DNA from: Flavobacteriaceae bacterium
Lineage (GTDB): Bacteria; Bacteroidota; Bacteroidia; Flavobacteriales; Flavobacteriaceae
Assembly (NCBI GenBank): GCA_030830625.1
Contig: JAURMQ010000025.1
Span: forward strand, 1 to 46,991
Length of the DNA: 46,991 nt
Direction of reading: 5' to 3'
This document shows positions 33,800-42,432 of this stretch, one piece after another (within the stretch, counting starts at the first letter, position 1; each line of letters begins with the position of its first letter). The notes beneath the pieces were generated by a model. It did no database searches and was not told the origin of the DNA. It worked only from the letters and a program-made list of their open reading frames with translations. The position numbers and the translations under genes were made by a program.

Positions 33800-35185
33800 A
33801 TGGCATCTCATTACGAAGCACCTATAAGAAAACCTTTAGTTACTGGCGATAAGACTTATCACGACGTGACCGTAGATGTTGCCGCTCCAGTTGAGGGAAA
33901 AGCCAATCGTCAATGGTGGATTGTTTTTGGAATAGCACTTACCGCTTTCCTTTGGGGTCTGGGTTGTATTGCCTACACCATAGGCACGGGTATTGGAACT
34001 TGGGGTTTGAATAAAACGGTAGGTTGGGCCTGGGACATCACCAACTTTGTATGGTGGGTAGGAATTGGTCATGCAGGAACATTGATTTCGGCAGTACTTT
34101 TATTGTTCAGGCAAAAATGGAGAATGGCCATCAACCGTTCTGCAGAGGCCATGACCATTTTCTCTGTCATTCAAGCAGGATTATTTCCTATTATTCACAT
34201 GGGAAGGCCCTGGCTGGCATATTGGGTATTACCCATTCCGAACTCCTTTGGTTCTCTTTGGGTTAATTTCAACTCACCGCTTTTGTGGGACGTATTTGCA
34301 ATATCCACTTATTTATCGGTTTCTCTTGTCTTTTGGTGGACAGGATTGTTGCCCGATTTTGCAATGATTCGCGATCGAGCCATCAAGCCATTCCAAAAGA
34401 AAATATACAGCCTTTTGAGTTTTGGTTGGTCAGGAAGAGCGAAGGACTGGCAACGATTTGAAGAGGTTTCATTGGTTTTGGCGGGATTGGCTACACCCTT
34501 GGTGCTTTCCGTTCATACCATTGTATCTTTTGACTTTGCCACTTCCGTTATTCCCGGATGGCATACCACCATCTTCCCTCCTTATTTTGTGGCAGGTGCA
34601 ATATTTTCAGGTTTTGCTATGGTGCAGACCTTATTGATTATAATGCGTAAAGTCTCTCATTTGGAAGATTATATTACTGTACAACACATAGAGTTGATGA
34701 ACATAGTGATCATGATTACAGGATCTATTGTGGGGGTTGCTTATATCACTGAGTTGTTCATCGCTTGGTATTCTGGAGTAGAATACGAACAGTATGCCTT
34801 CCTCAATAGAGCAACAGGTCCTTATTGGTGGGCTTACTGGTCGATGATGACCTGTAATGTATTCTCTCCGCAGTTTATGTGGTTTAAGAAATTGAGAACC
34901 AGTATTGTCTTTTCTTTTATCATCTCAATTGTGGTAAACATAGGCATGTGGTTTGAACGTTTTGTAATTATTGTGACTTCATTGCACAGGGATTACTTAC
35001 CCTCTTCATGGACTATGTTTTCTCCCACTTTTGTGGATATAGGAATATTTATTGGAACCATTGGATTCTTCTTTGTACTGTTTTTACTTTATTCTAGAAC
35101 ATTCCCTGTAATTGCTCAGGCAGAAGTAAAAACCATTTTAAAATCCTCTGGAGAGAAATATAAAAAATTAAGAGACGGCGAATGA
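33800..35185 (+). CDS. actC: Alternative complex III subunit ActC (NrfD-like)
   Basis: A 461-residue polytopic membrane protein of the NrfD/PsrC family, with about ten predicted spans starting at QWWIVFGIALTAFLWGLG. It houses the quinol-binding side of complex III. Conserved features such as HMGRPWLAYW and the HTIVSFDFATSVIPGWHTTI stretch (split over two spans) agree with the family. The ATG at 33800 follows actB by 19 bases, and the TGA overlaps the actD ATG as ATGA. Confidence 0.95.
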   Translation: MASHYEAPIRKPLVTGDKTYHDVTVDVAAPVEGKANRQWWIVFGIALTAFLWGLGCIAYTIGTGIGTWGLNKTVGWAWDITNFVWWVGIGHAGTLISAVLLLFRQKWRMAINRSAEAMTIFSVIQAGLFPIIHMGRPWLAYWVLPIPNSFGSLWVNFNSPLLWDVFAISTYLSVSLVFWWTGLLPDFAMIRDRAIKPFQKKIYSLLSFGWSGRAKDWQRFEEVSLVLAGLATPLVLSVHTIVSFDFATSVIPGWHTTIFPPYFVAGAIFSGFAMVQTLLIIMRKVSHLEDYITVQHIELMNIVIMITGSIVGVAYITELFIAWYSGVEYEQYAFLNRATGPYWWAYWSMMTCNVFSPQFMWFKKLRTSIVFSFIISIVVNIGMWFERFVIIVTSLHRDYLPSSWTMFSPTFVDIGIFIGTIGFFFVLFLLYSRTFPVIAQAEVKTILKSSGEKYKKLRDGE

Positions 35186-35721
35186 GCAGTAATCAAGTAA
35201 TACACGCTTTATACGACGACGATGACGTATTGTTGTCTGCAGTAAAATCGATCCGTGAGAAAAATCATCACATCGAAGAGGTTTATACGCCTTTTCCGGT
35301 TCATGGTTTAGACAAGGCTTTGGGATTGGCTGAGACCCGAATTTCGATCATGGCTTTCATCTATGGATGTATTGGTCTTTCGGTTGCAATATTGATGATG
35401 AACTTCATCATGATCGAAGATTGGCCACAAAATATCGGAGGAAAACCCAGTTTTTCCTATTTGGAAAACATGCCTGCTTTTGTGCCTATTATGTTCGAAA
35501 TGACCGTATTCTTTGCCGCTCATTTGATGGTCATCACTTTTTATTTAAGGAGTAAACTATGGCCTTTCAAAGAAGCCGAAAACCCGAATCCTTTGACTAC
35601 TGACGATAAGTTTTTGATCGAAATTGAGTTGCACGACAACGAAAAAGATCTCAAGGCATTGTTGGAAAAAACAGGAGCTATCGAAATTACAACCATTGAA
35701 AAAAAGGGTGATGATGAATAA
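35182..35721 (+). CDS. actD: Alternative complex III subunit ActD (DUF3341)
   Basis: A 179-residue membrane protein with two spans (about 56-77 and 97-118). The N-terminal soluble domain starts HALYDDDDVLLSAVKSIREK and includes EVYTPFPVHGLDKALGL, the DUF3341 signature. The C-terminus is acidic. It has no cofactor motif and is a structural membrane subunit. It overlaps actC by 4 bases and actE by 8 bases, indicating translational coupling. Confidence 0.93.
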   Translation: MSSNQVIHALYDDDDVLLSAVKSIREKNHHIEEVYTPFPVHGLDKALGLAETRISIMAFIYGCIGLSVAILMMNFIMIEDWPQNIGGKPSFSYLENMPAFVPIMFEMTVFFAAHLMVITFYLRSKLWPFKEAENPNPLTTDDKFLIEIELHDNEKDLKALLEKTGAIEITTIEKKGDDE

Positions 35722-36268
35722 AACAACTTCTTTTGGGTTGCTAATGGCATTGCTGTTGAGTTTGCAGTCTTGTTTCAATCCGTCCAAACCTAATTATCAA
35801 TATTTTCCAAATATGTATGAGCCTGTTGGTTATGAAACCTATGCCGACTCAGACGCTTTTGCCAATGGCGTGGAAGCACAACTCCCTGCAGAGGGATCGA
35901 TTCATAGAGGTTGGATACCCTACGATTATCCTGACAGCAACGAAGGATATGATGCGGCAAAAACTGAATTGAAATCTCCTATTGAAGCGAGTTCCGAAAA
36001 CCTCAAAATAGGAAAAGAGTTATATGGTATTTATTGCGCGGTTTGTCATGGTAATAAAGGGGATGGCCAAGGCATACTGATGACCCGAGAAAAATATTTG
36101 GGAGTACCCAATTATGCAGCCCGTGATATTACCCCTGGAAGTATTTATCATGTATTGATGTATGGTAGAAACGCAATGGGCTCTCACGCGGGACAAGTCA
36201 ACGCAGTCGAAAGGTGGCAGATTGCACAACACGTAATGGAGTTGAGACAAAACCTAATTAATAAATAA
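35714..36268 (+). CDS. actE: Alternative complex III subunit ActE (lipidated mono-haem cytochrome c)
   Basis: A 184-residue lipoprotein: MNKTTSFGLLMALLLSLQSC carries a lipobox with C20. The haem site CAVCH lies at about 108-112, and the MGSH near the C-terminus is a candidate for the distal methionine ligand. I use ATG 35714, inside the actD stop region. ATG 35711 is also possible, while the track's start at 35624 lies within actD and lacks a signal peptide. It likely passes electrons on toward the oxidase. Confidence 0.93.
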   Translation: MNKTTSFGLLMALLLSLQSCFNPSKPNYQYFPNMYEPVGYETYADSDAFANGVEAQLPAEGSIHRGWIPYDYPDSNEGYDAAKTELKSPIEASSENLKIGKELYGIYCAVCHGNKGDGQGILMTREKYLGVPNYAARDITPGSIYHVLMYGRNAMGSHAGQVNAVERWQIAQHVMELRQNLINK

Positions 36269-36284
36269 TTTATTGGACAACGGT

Positions 36285-37637
36285 ATGTATACTTTTACAA
36301 ATAAATTAAGAAACTTTTCCATCTTCCTTATGGTTGTTGGATTTTTAGGTTTGGCCTATGGTTTTTTGACTGCTCCCAATACTGTGGAAGAGGCTACTGC
36401 TTTGGTGACAGATGCGCATCATGGAGAGGGACACGATGAAGGTCATGGAGCCGCCATGCATGACGATCATGGAAATGGTGCTGCAGCCGATTCCCATGGC
36501 GAAGTCGCTCACGGTGCGGACCACGACGATGACTCTCACGGAGAACACCTTTTACATCAACTACAAAATAAACCTTGGGCAGCTCTATATGTTGCTGCAT
36601 TTTTCTTTATGATGATTGCCTTGGGAACATTGGCTTTTTATGCTATAAATCGCGCTGCTCAAGCCGGTTGGGCACCTGTACTTTTCAGAGTAATGGAAGG
36701 AATTACCGCTTATCTTCTGCCTGGAGCTTTCATCGTTTTTGTGATTTTAGTCCTCTCGGGAATGCATATGAATCACCTTTTTATCTGGATGGATCCCGAA
36801 GTGGTCGCTCACGATAAATTGATTCAAGGAAAAGTAGGTTTTCTCAATGTTCCTGGATTTTTATTACGAGCGTTGGTCTATATCGGCGGGTGGTCAACCT
36901 ACCGATATTTTTCTAGAAAATTCTCCTTGGCACAAGATCAGGCCACTGATATCTCCAACCACAAAAAGAACTTTAGAATTTCTGCAGGATTTTTGGTATT
37001 TTTTATCGTTACAGAATCAATGATGTCATGGGATTGGATCATGTCTATAGACCCCCACTGGTTCAGTACTCTCTTTGGATGGTATGTTTTTGCCAGTATG
37101 TTTGTATCGGGTATTACCAGCATTGCTCTCATTACAATATACCTCAAATCGAAAGGATATCTCGAAAAAGTAAATGACAGTCATATCCATGATCTGGGTA
37201 AATTCATGTTTGGGATCAGTATTTTCTGGACCTATTTGTGGTTTTCGCAATTTATGCTCATTTGGTATTCTAATATTCCTGAGGAGGTTACCTATTTCAT
37301 CACACGTATTGAAGACTACAACCTACCGTTTTTCGGTATGTTGGTAATGAATTTTATTTTCCCCTTGTTGATCTTGATGAACAGCGATTACAAGCGATTG
37401 AATTACTTCATTGTAATGGCTGGAATTGTGATTCTACTGGGGCACTATATAGATGTATTCAATATGATCATGCCCTCGGCCGTTGGAGATCAATGGTTCA
37501 TTGGTATCGCTGAGTTGGGAGGATTTACCTTCTTCTTAGGGTTATTCATATTTGTGGTATTTAAAGAAATTTCGAAAGCACCACTTCATGCAGTTGGAGA
37601 TCCACTCATGGGAGAGAGTGAACGCTTTCACTATTAA
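36285..37637 (+). CDS. actF: Alternative complex III subunit ActF (quinol:cytochrome c oxidoreductase membrane subunit)
   Basis: A 450-residue NrfD-like membrane protein, related to ActC, with about ten predicted spans. Between the first span (about 11-30) and the second (about 98-118) lies a loop with 12 histidines in residues 45-91, mixed with D and G. This loop is much more histidine-rich than the surrounding chain and could bind metal. The start is ATG 36285 (MYTFTNKLRN); the TTG at 36273 is less likely. coxB follows after 19 bases. Confidence 0.93.
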   Translation: MYTFTNKLRNFSIFLMVVGFLGLAYGFLTAPNTVEEATALVTDAHHGEGHDEGHGAAMHDDHGNGAAADSHGEVAHGADHDDDSHGEHLLHQLQNKPWAALYVAAFFFMMIALGTLAFYAINRAAQAGWAPVLFRVMEGITAYLLPGAFIVFVILVLSGMHMNHLFIWMDPEVVAHDKLIQGKVGFLNVPGFLLRALVYIGGWSTYRYFSRKFSLAQDQATDISNHKKNFRISAGFLVFFIVTESMMSWDWIMSIDPHWFSTLFGWYVFASMFVSGITSIALITIYLKSKGYLEKVNDSHIHDLGKFMFGISIFWTYLWFSQFMLIWYSNIPEEVTYFITRIEDYNLPFFGMLVMNFIFPLLILMNSDYKRLNYFIVMAGIVILLGHYIDVFNMIMPSAVGDQWFIGIAELGGFTFFLGLFIFVVFKEISKAPLHAVGDPLMGESERFHY

Positions 37638-37656
37638 ATAATTAAAGGTAAGATAA

Positions 37657-38721
37657 ATGACGATTTTATTGACACTTACGGTTTTAGCGTTGATCGCGAT
37701 TGCCATCTGGCAAATCACTAAGATATTTCAATTGTCTCAACCCAAAAAAGTAAATACCCAAGTAGCCGACGATGACGACAATCGTTGGAATGGACAGTTG
37801 ATGTTTGCTTTTTTGATCTTCATCTACGCCATCACTTTATTTTCTTTCTTGAAATGGGGTGATGTACTCTTGCCCGATGCCTCATCAGAACACGGTTTGG
37901 AATACGATAATCTGATGTGGATTTCGTTTGCTATTATTTTTTTCACCCAAACAATTACTCAAGCTCTTTTGCATTATTTTGCTTACAAGTACAGAGGTGA
38001 AAAAGGAAAAAAAGCATTGTTTTATGCAGACAACGATCGCTTAGAAGCTATCTGGACTATTATTCCTGTAATCGCTCTGGCGGGATTGATCCTCTATGGA
38101 TTGTACACTTGGACCGACATTATGACGGTAGAAGAAAACGATGATGCCTTAGTGGTAGAGTTGTATGCTCAACAGTTCAATTGGAAAGCCCGATATGCTG
38201 GAGAAGATGGAGTTTTGGGAGATTCCAATGTACGTTTTTTACTAGATTTTGACGGTAAAAACCTCGTTGGGATCGATGCAACCGACCCCAATGGTTTTGA
38301 TGATGTGGTGGTACAGGAATTGCATTTACCGGCAGGTAGAGAAGTAATTTTTAAGATGCGTTCTCAAGACGTATTGCATTCTGCTTATATGCCCCATTTT
38401 AAGGCACAAATGAACTGTGTTCCCGGTATGATTACCGAGTTTGCTTTTGTTCCTACCGTTACCACAGAGGAAATGCGTCAGACAGAAGACATCAAAGCCA
38501 AGGTCAATAAGATCAATGCCATTAGAAGAGAAAACAGTCTAGCTCTTGTCGCCAAAGGGGAAGAACCTTTAGAGCCGTATATTTTTGATTATTTGTTACT
38601 TTGTAATAAAATTTGTGGTGCTTCGCACTACAATATGCAAATGAAAATAATTGTCGAAACACCCGAAGAATTTGAAAAATGGATTACAAATCAGCAAACA
38701 TTTGCTGAAGTCATTCAATAA
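37657..38721 (+). CDS. coxB: Cytochrome c oxidase subunit II
   Basis: Receives electrons from cytochrome c or complex III and passes them to subunit I. Membrane spans lie at about 3-21, 48-66 and 85-108, with a fourth near 133-151; the extra N-terminal spans are usual in Bacteroidota. The CuA site is intact: H241, C316-x3-C320, H324 and M327 (CNKICGASHYNM). The long insertion between strands (about 270-300) is charged. It lies between actF and coxA in what looks like one transcript, so complex III and the oxidase are made together. Confidence 0.96.
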   Translation: MTILLTLTVLALIAIAIWQITKIFQLSQPKKVNTQVADDDDNRWNGQLMFAFLIFIYAITLFSFLKWGDVLLPDASSEHGLEYDNLMWISFAIIFFTQTITQALLHYFAYKYRGEKGKKALFYADNDRLEAIWTIIPVIALAGLILYGLYTWTDIMTVEENDDALVVELYAQQFNWKARYAGEDGVLGDSNVRFLLDFDGKNLVGIDATDPNGFDDVVVQELHLPAGREVIFKMRSQDVLHSAYMPHFKAQMNCVPGMITEFAFVPTVTTEEMRQTEDIKAKVNKINAIRRENSLALVAKGEEPLEPYIFDYLLLCNKICGASHYNMQMKIIVETPEEFEKWITNQQTFAEVIQ

Positions 38722-38743
38722 GTTAATCATATAAATTAAGATC

Positions 38744-40537
38744 ATGTCAACAGCAGCAGCGCAAGTACACGAAGAGGAGGATCACGGACATCATCACAAA
38801 GAAACGTTCATTACCAAGTATATCTTTAGTCAAGATCATAAAATGATCTCTAAACAGTATTTGATAACGGGATTGTTCATGGGAATTATTGGGATTGCCA
38901 TGTCCTTATTATTCCGTTTACAACTCGCTTGGCCCGAACAGCCTATGGGCATTATGCAAGTCCTTTTGGGAAAATGGGCACCCGACGGTGTTATGGACCC
39001 CAATGTATATTTGGCTTTGGTTACCATTCACGGTACCATCATGGTATTTTTTGTCCTCACTGCGGGATTGAGTGGAACTTTTAGTAATCTCTTGATTCCA
39101 TTACAAATCGGTGCGAGAGATATGGCTTCTGGGTTGTTGAATATGATCTCCTACTGGTTGTTTTTTCTATCCAGTATAATTATGCTGGCCTCTCTTTTTG
39201 TTGAGGCAGGACCTGCTGCTGCAGGTTGGACCATATACCCTCCTTTGAGTGCTTTGCCACAGGCACAGCCGGGTTCTGGTTTGGGAATGACCTTATGGTT
39301 GGTCTCAATGGCCATCTTCATCGCTTCCTCACTGTTGGGATCACTCAATTATATCGTTACGGTATTGAACCTCAGAACCAAAGGAATGACGATGAGTCGT
39401 TTGCCCTTGACCATTTGGGCCTTCTTTATCACAGCAGTTATCGGAGTAGTTTCCTTCCCTGTTTTATTGTCTGCAGCTTTGCTGTTGATCATGGACAGAA
39501 GTTTCGGAACTTCATTTTTTCTATCCGACATATTCATTCAAGGAGAGGTATTACATTATCAAGGGGGATCTCCCGTGCTTTACGAGCACTTGTTTTGGTT
39601 CTTGGGTCACCCTGAGGTGTATATTGTATTGTTGCCTGCCTTGGGCATTACCTCCGAAATCATTGCTACAAATTCGAGGAAACCCATTTTTGGCTATAGA
39701 GCTATGGTGGCTTCCATTTTGGCGATAGCCTTTTTGTCAACCATCGTATGGGGACACCATATGTTTATCTCGGGAATGAATCCATTTTTGGGATCCGTAT
39801 TTACCTTTACAACACTATTGATTGCTATTCCCTCTGCGGTAAAAGCCTTCAACTATATTACTACCCTTTGGAAGGGTAACTTGCAACTCAACCCCGCCAT
39901 GTTGTTTTCCATAGGTTTGGTATCCACCTTCATTTCTGGTGGTTTAACTGGAATTATTTTGGGGGACAGTACTTTAGACATTAACGTACACGACACCTAT
40001 TTTGTGGTGGCACACTTCCACTTGGTTATGGGGATTTCGGCGCTTTATGGACTTTTTGCAGGGGTTTACCACTGGTTCCCTAAGATGTTCAAGCGCATGA
40101 TGAACAAGAATTTGGGATATGTCCACTTTTGGGTTACAGCCATCTGTGCCTACGGTGTGTTCTTCCCTATGCACTTTATAGGAATGGCCGGTCTGCCCAG
40201 AAGGTATTATACCAACACTGCCTTTCCTTATTTCGACGACTTGGCCAACATCAACGTGGTGATTACTGTATTTGCATTGATTGCCGGTGCAGCACAGTTG
40301 GTCTTTCTGTACAACTTTATCCATAGTATCTTCTACGGAAAACCCACAGAACAAAACCCTTGGCGTTCGAATACATTAGAATGGACGGCTCCTATCGAGC
40401 ACATCCATGGGAACTGGGAAGGAAAAATTCCAGAGGTTCACCGTTGGGCTTACGATTATTCTAAACCCGGACATGAAGAGGATTTTGTTCCGCAACATAT
40501 TCCTTTAAAAGAAGGGGAAGAAGAACTCCAACATTAA
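38744..40537 (+). CDS. coxA: Cytochrome c oxidase subunit I (aa3 type)
   Basis: The haem-copper catalytic subunit that reduces oxygen and pumps protons; 597 residues, about 12 spans. Haem and CuB ligands are visible in HGTIMVF, WFLGHPEVYIVLLPALG, WGHHMFISGM and HDTYFVVAHFHLVMG. The GHPEVY with tyrosine marks an A-type oxidase. The N-terminus is histidine rich (EEEDHGHHHK). Subunits III and IV are not adjacent. A strong terminator follows 17 bases after the stop. Confidence 0.97.
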   Translation: MSTAAAQVHEEEDHGHHHKETFITKYIFSQDHKMISKQYLITGLFMGIIGIAMSLLFRLQLAWPEQPMGIMQVLLGKWAPDGVMDPNVYLALVTIHGTIMVFFVLTAGLSGTFSNLLIPLQIGARDMASGLLNMISYWLFFLSSIIMLASLFVEAGPAAAGWTIYPPLSALPQAQPGSGLGMTLWLVSMAIFIASSLLGSLNYIVTVLNLRTKGMTMSRLPLTIWAFFITAVIGVVSFPVLLSAALLLIMDRSFGTSFFLSDIFIQGEVLHYQGGSPVLYEHLFWFLGHPEVYIVLLPALGITSEIIATNSRKPIFGYRAMVASILAIAFLSTIVWGHHMFISGMNPFLGSVFTFTTLLIAIPSAVKAFNYITTLWKGNLQLNPAMLFSIGLVSTFISGGLTGIILGDSTLDINVHDTYFVVAHFHLVMGISALYGLFAGVYHWFPKMFKRMMNKNLGYVHFWVTAICAYGVFFPMHFIGMAGLPRRYYTNTAFPYFDDLANINVVITVFALIAGAAQLVFLYNFIHSIFYGKPTEQNPWRSNTLEWTAPIEHIHGNWEGKIPEVHRWAYDYSKPGHEEDFVPQHIPLKEGEEELQH

Positions 40538-40553
40538 AGAGTAATAAACATTT

Positions 40554-40583
40554 AAAAGCTGCCCAATGGGGCAGTTTTTTTTT
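40554..40583 (+). terminator. Strong intrinsic terminator of the act-cox operon
   Basis: CTGCCC and GGGCAG pair around AATG, extended by a G-T wobble and A-T pairs (AAAAG against TTTTT), and followed by nine T. It closes the 11-kb act-cox transcript and faces the truncated ATPase gene on the other strand. Confidence 0.88.
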
Positions 40584-40627
40584 ACCCAACAAACAACGCC
40601 TTCGATTTTTTAGTGTCTTGTGCTTGT

Positions 40628-41635
40628 TTAGCCCATTTTCTTGTAAGGCTTTAAAATAATTTGATCTCCTTTTTTAATTTCATTCACATCAACGGTTTTT
40701 TCTTTTTTATCAGCAGTTAAAAGCCGAACAGCCAAGGGAAAAAAAGATTTATAATCTCGCTCAAAAGAGAAAGATTCGTAAACCCTACTTTGCATATATT
40801 TTCCAAGAAGTAGAAAAAAAACAAGTCCACACAGACTGTCGAAATAGGGTAAAGTTCCCAGTACAAAAGCATTGTGAATACTTTTTAGAAAAAGAACGGT
40901 TATGCCTAATGCAATGGGAACCTCCAAACACCCTACTTTATGTAGTAAACTTTTTCTGGATTGGATGAAATAATCGCTGGCGGAGAAAAATACTACAGGA
41001 ATGCTCATGGAAAACATTAAGACATCCAACCATGGGCGTAAATCGATCAGCCAAGGATCGTTGGTTTCGAAATAGGTTGCAAGGGACAAGAACATCGTAT
41101 TGCCAAAAGCAAAGCCGGCGACTCCGATTTTGATCCATAAAGTGCGTTGCTTTTTAAGGGTTTCATTTTTTTTTTTGCGAGGACAAGCTAAAATCGGGGG
41201 ATAACCCAATTTGTTTAATAGAGAACAAATGCTTTGAAGGTCCATTTGACTTTCGTCAAAAAACAGATGAAGTTTTTTATGGGTGAAATCTACTTCGGCA
41301 TTTAAAATTCCTTCTTCCATTTGGGACAAATGTTCCAAAACCCAGATGCAGGCTCTGCAATGTATGCTGGGTATGGAAAGGCTTATTCGGTTTTTTTTAC
41401 CTTCCCTAAAGGTCTCCCATTTTTTTCTGAAATCCGCATCTTGAAGAAATGGATAATTTTGCCGATCGGCAGGAGTGTTTCCCTTTTCTGGATAAATCGA
41501 ATAAAACCTTCCTAATTCCTTTTCATGCATCAGTCGGTAAACCGTCTCGCATCCGGAGCAACAAAAAGGAAGAAGGTCAAAAACAATTGGATTTGGCGAG
41601 GTGCTTTTGCCACAGTGACTGCAGTTTTGGGGCAT
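40628..41635 (-). pseudogene. ccoI: Truncated CcoI/FixI-type copper-transporting P-type ATPase (N-terminal part only)
   Basis: A 335-residue remnant of a P1B-type copper ATPase, which normally has about 790 residues and supplies copper to cbb3 oxidase. Present are an N-terminal cysteine-rich region (CSHCGK, FCCSGCE), a heavy-metal-binding domain with IHCRACIW, and four of the eight membrane spans. Also present is the first strand of the actuator domain (VDVNEIKKGDQIILKP). The reading then stops after YKKMG. The TGE loop, the CPC metal site and the DKTGT phosphorylation motif are absent, so ATP-driven transport is impossible. No remainder is seen up to the coxA terminator 45 bases away. The next frame reads on as WAKQAQDTKKSKALFVG before its own stop, which may be the tail of another deleted gene. 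Confidence 0.82.
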
Positions 41636-41678
41636 TTATTTTGTTGTACAAGATCAAAATTTTATGGGTTTTAAAATC

Positions 41679-41690
41679 TGACAATTGTCA
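41679..41690. promoter_or_regulatory. FNR/FixK-like palindrome TGACAATTGTCA between ccoI and fnr
   Basis: A perfect 12-base palindrome. Written as (C)TGAC-AATT-GTCA(T), it has the geometry of the FNR/FixK box TTGA[T/C]-N4-[A/G]TCAA, differing only at the outermost bases. It is central to the 92-base divergent gap between the truncated ccoI and the FNR-type gene, so regulation of either by the regulator is plausible. Confidence 0.6.
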
Positions 41691-41727
41691 TATTTTCATA
41701 AATTTATGCAACCAAACTTACCGACCA

Positions 41728-42405
41728 ATGTCCTACTGTAGCATTTGCCCAGGCTCTTCCCCCACGTGTATTCGAAAATACCTGATAGACGACGATTCGA
41801 TCCTTAATTTACATTTTAAAGAAGGGGAATTGATTTTTGACGAGAAACAACAACTGCGGGGAATTTACTGTATTAAAACAGGAGTTTGTAAAATCTCAAA
41901 AAGGAGTGCCAACGGCAAAGAACAAATCATTCATTTTTTAAAAGAAGGAACTTTATTGGGAATTAGAAGCATCCTCAATGGTGAAGCGACCAACCTTAAA
42001 GCCCGAGCACTCACCCCCGTAGAGGTTTGTTTTGTGAGTAAATCAAGTTTTTTGGAGACCCTTAAAGAAAATCAAAATATTTTGAACCATCTTTTAAACA
42101 CTTTTGCGGAATACCTCAAAGCGACTGATGACCGAATTGTTGTTATGGGGCAAAACAAAATGGTCCAAAAATTAGCCCATTTCTTGATTAAACTCTATGT
42201 AGATTTTGGGGAGGACCAATACGGTAACCTCAGGTTGTATGTAAAAAGGGAAGACATGGCCAGTTATTTGGGGGTTACGATAGAATCAATCATAAGAATG
42301 TTAAAGGCTTTTGAAAAGAAAGGCCTGATTCGGATCGAAGGTAAATTATTAAAGCTCAAGGATATTTCGGAGCTAAGGAACATTTCTACGGGATTTAAAT
42401 TCTAA
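41728..42405 (+). CDS. FNR-type Crp/Fnr-family transcriptional regulator
   Basis: A 225-residue regulator. The N-terminus MSYCSICPGSSPTC carries C4, C7 and C14, with more cysteines at C48 and C54. This resembles the C-x2-C-x5/6-C plus distant C arrangement that holds the oxygen-labile 4Fe-4S cluster of FNR. A cyclic-nucleotide-like beta-barrel (ISKRSANGKEQIIHFLKEG) precedes a long helix and a winged-helix DNA-binding end with YVKREDMASYLGVTIESIIR. The true start is ATG 41728; the track's 41449 runs antisense through ccoI. Context (ccoI partner, palindrome upstream) suggests control of low-oxygen respiration. Confidence 0.9.
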   Translation: MSYCSICPGSSPTCIRKYLIDDDSILNLHFKEGELIFDEKQQLRGIYCIKTGVCKISKRSANGKEQIIHFLKEGTLLGIRSILNGEATNLKARALTPVEVCFVSKSSFLETLKENQNILNHLLNTFAEYLKATDDRIVVMGQNKMVQKLAHFLIKLYVDFGEDQYGNLRLYVKREDMASYLGVTIESIIRMLKAFEKKGLIRIEGKLLKLKDISELRNISTGFKF

Positions 42406-42418
42406 GCACTAAAACATT

Positions 42419-42426
42419 TATCTTTG
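42419..42426 (+). promoter_or_regulatory. Promoter -7 box of ruvB (TATCTTTG)
   Basis: A perfect TAnnTTTG ending 6 bases before the ruvB ATG (42433), implying a very short or absent leader and favouring this ATG over the TTG at 42424. Confidence 0.55.
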
Positions 42427-42432
42427 TTAGAG

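Noticed and set aside
41449-41727. N-terminal extension of the FNR-type regulator in the ORF track (318 residues)
   Set aside because: It runs antisense through the ccoI start and the palindrome and has no domain. The FNR-like cysteine motif begins exactly at ATG 41728.
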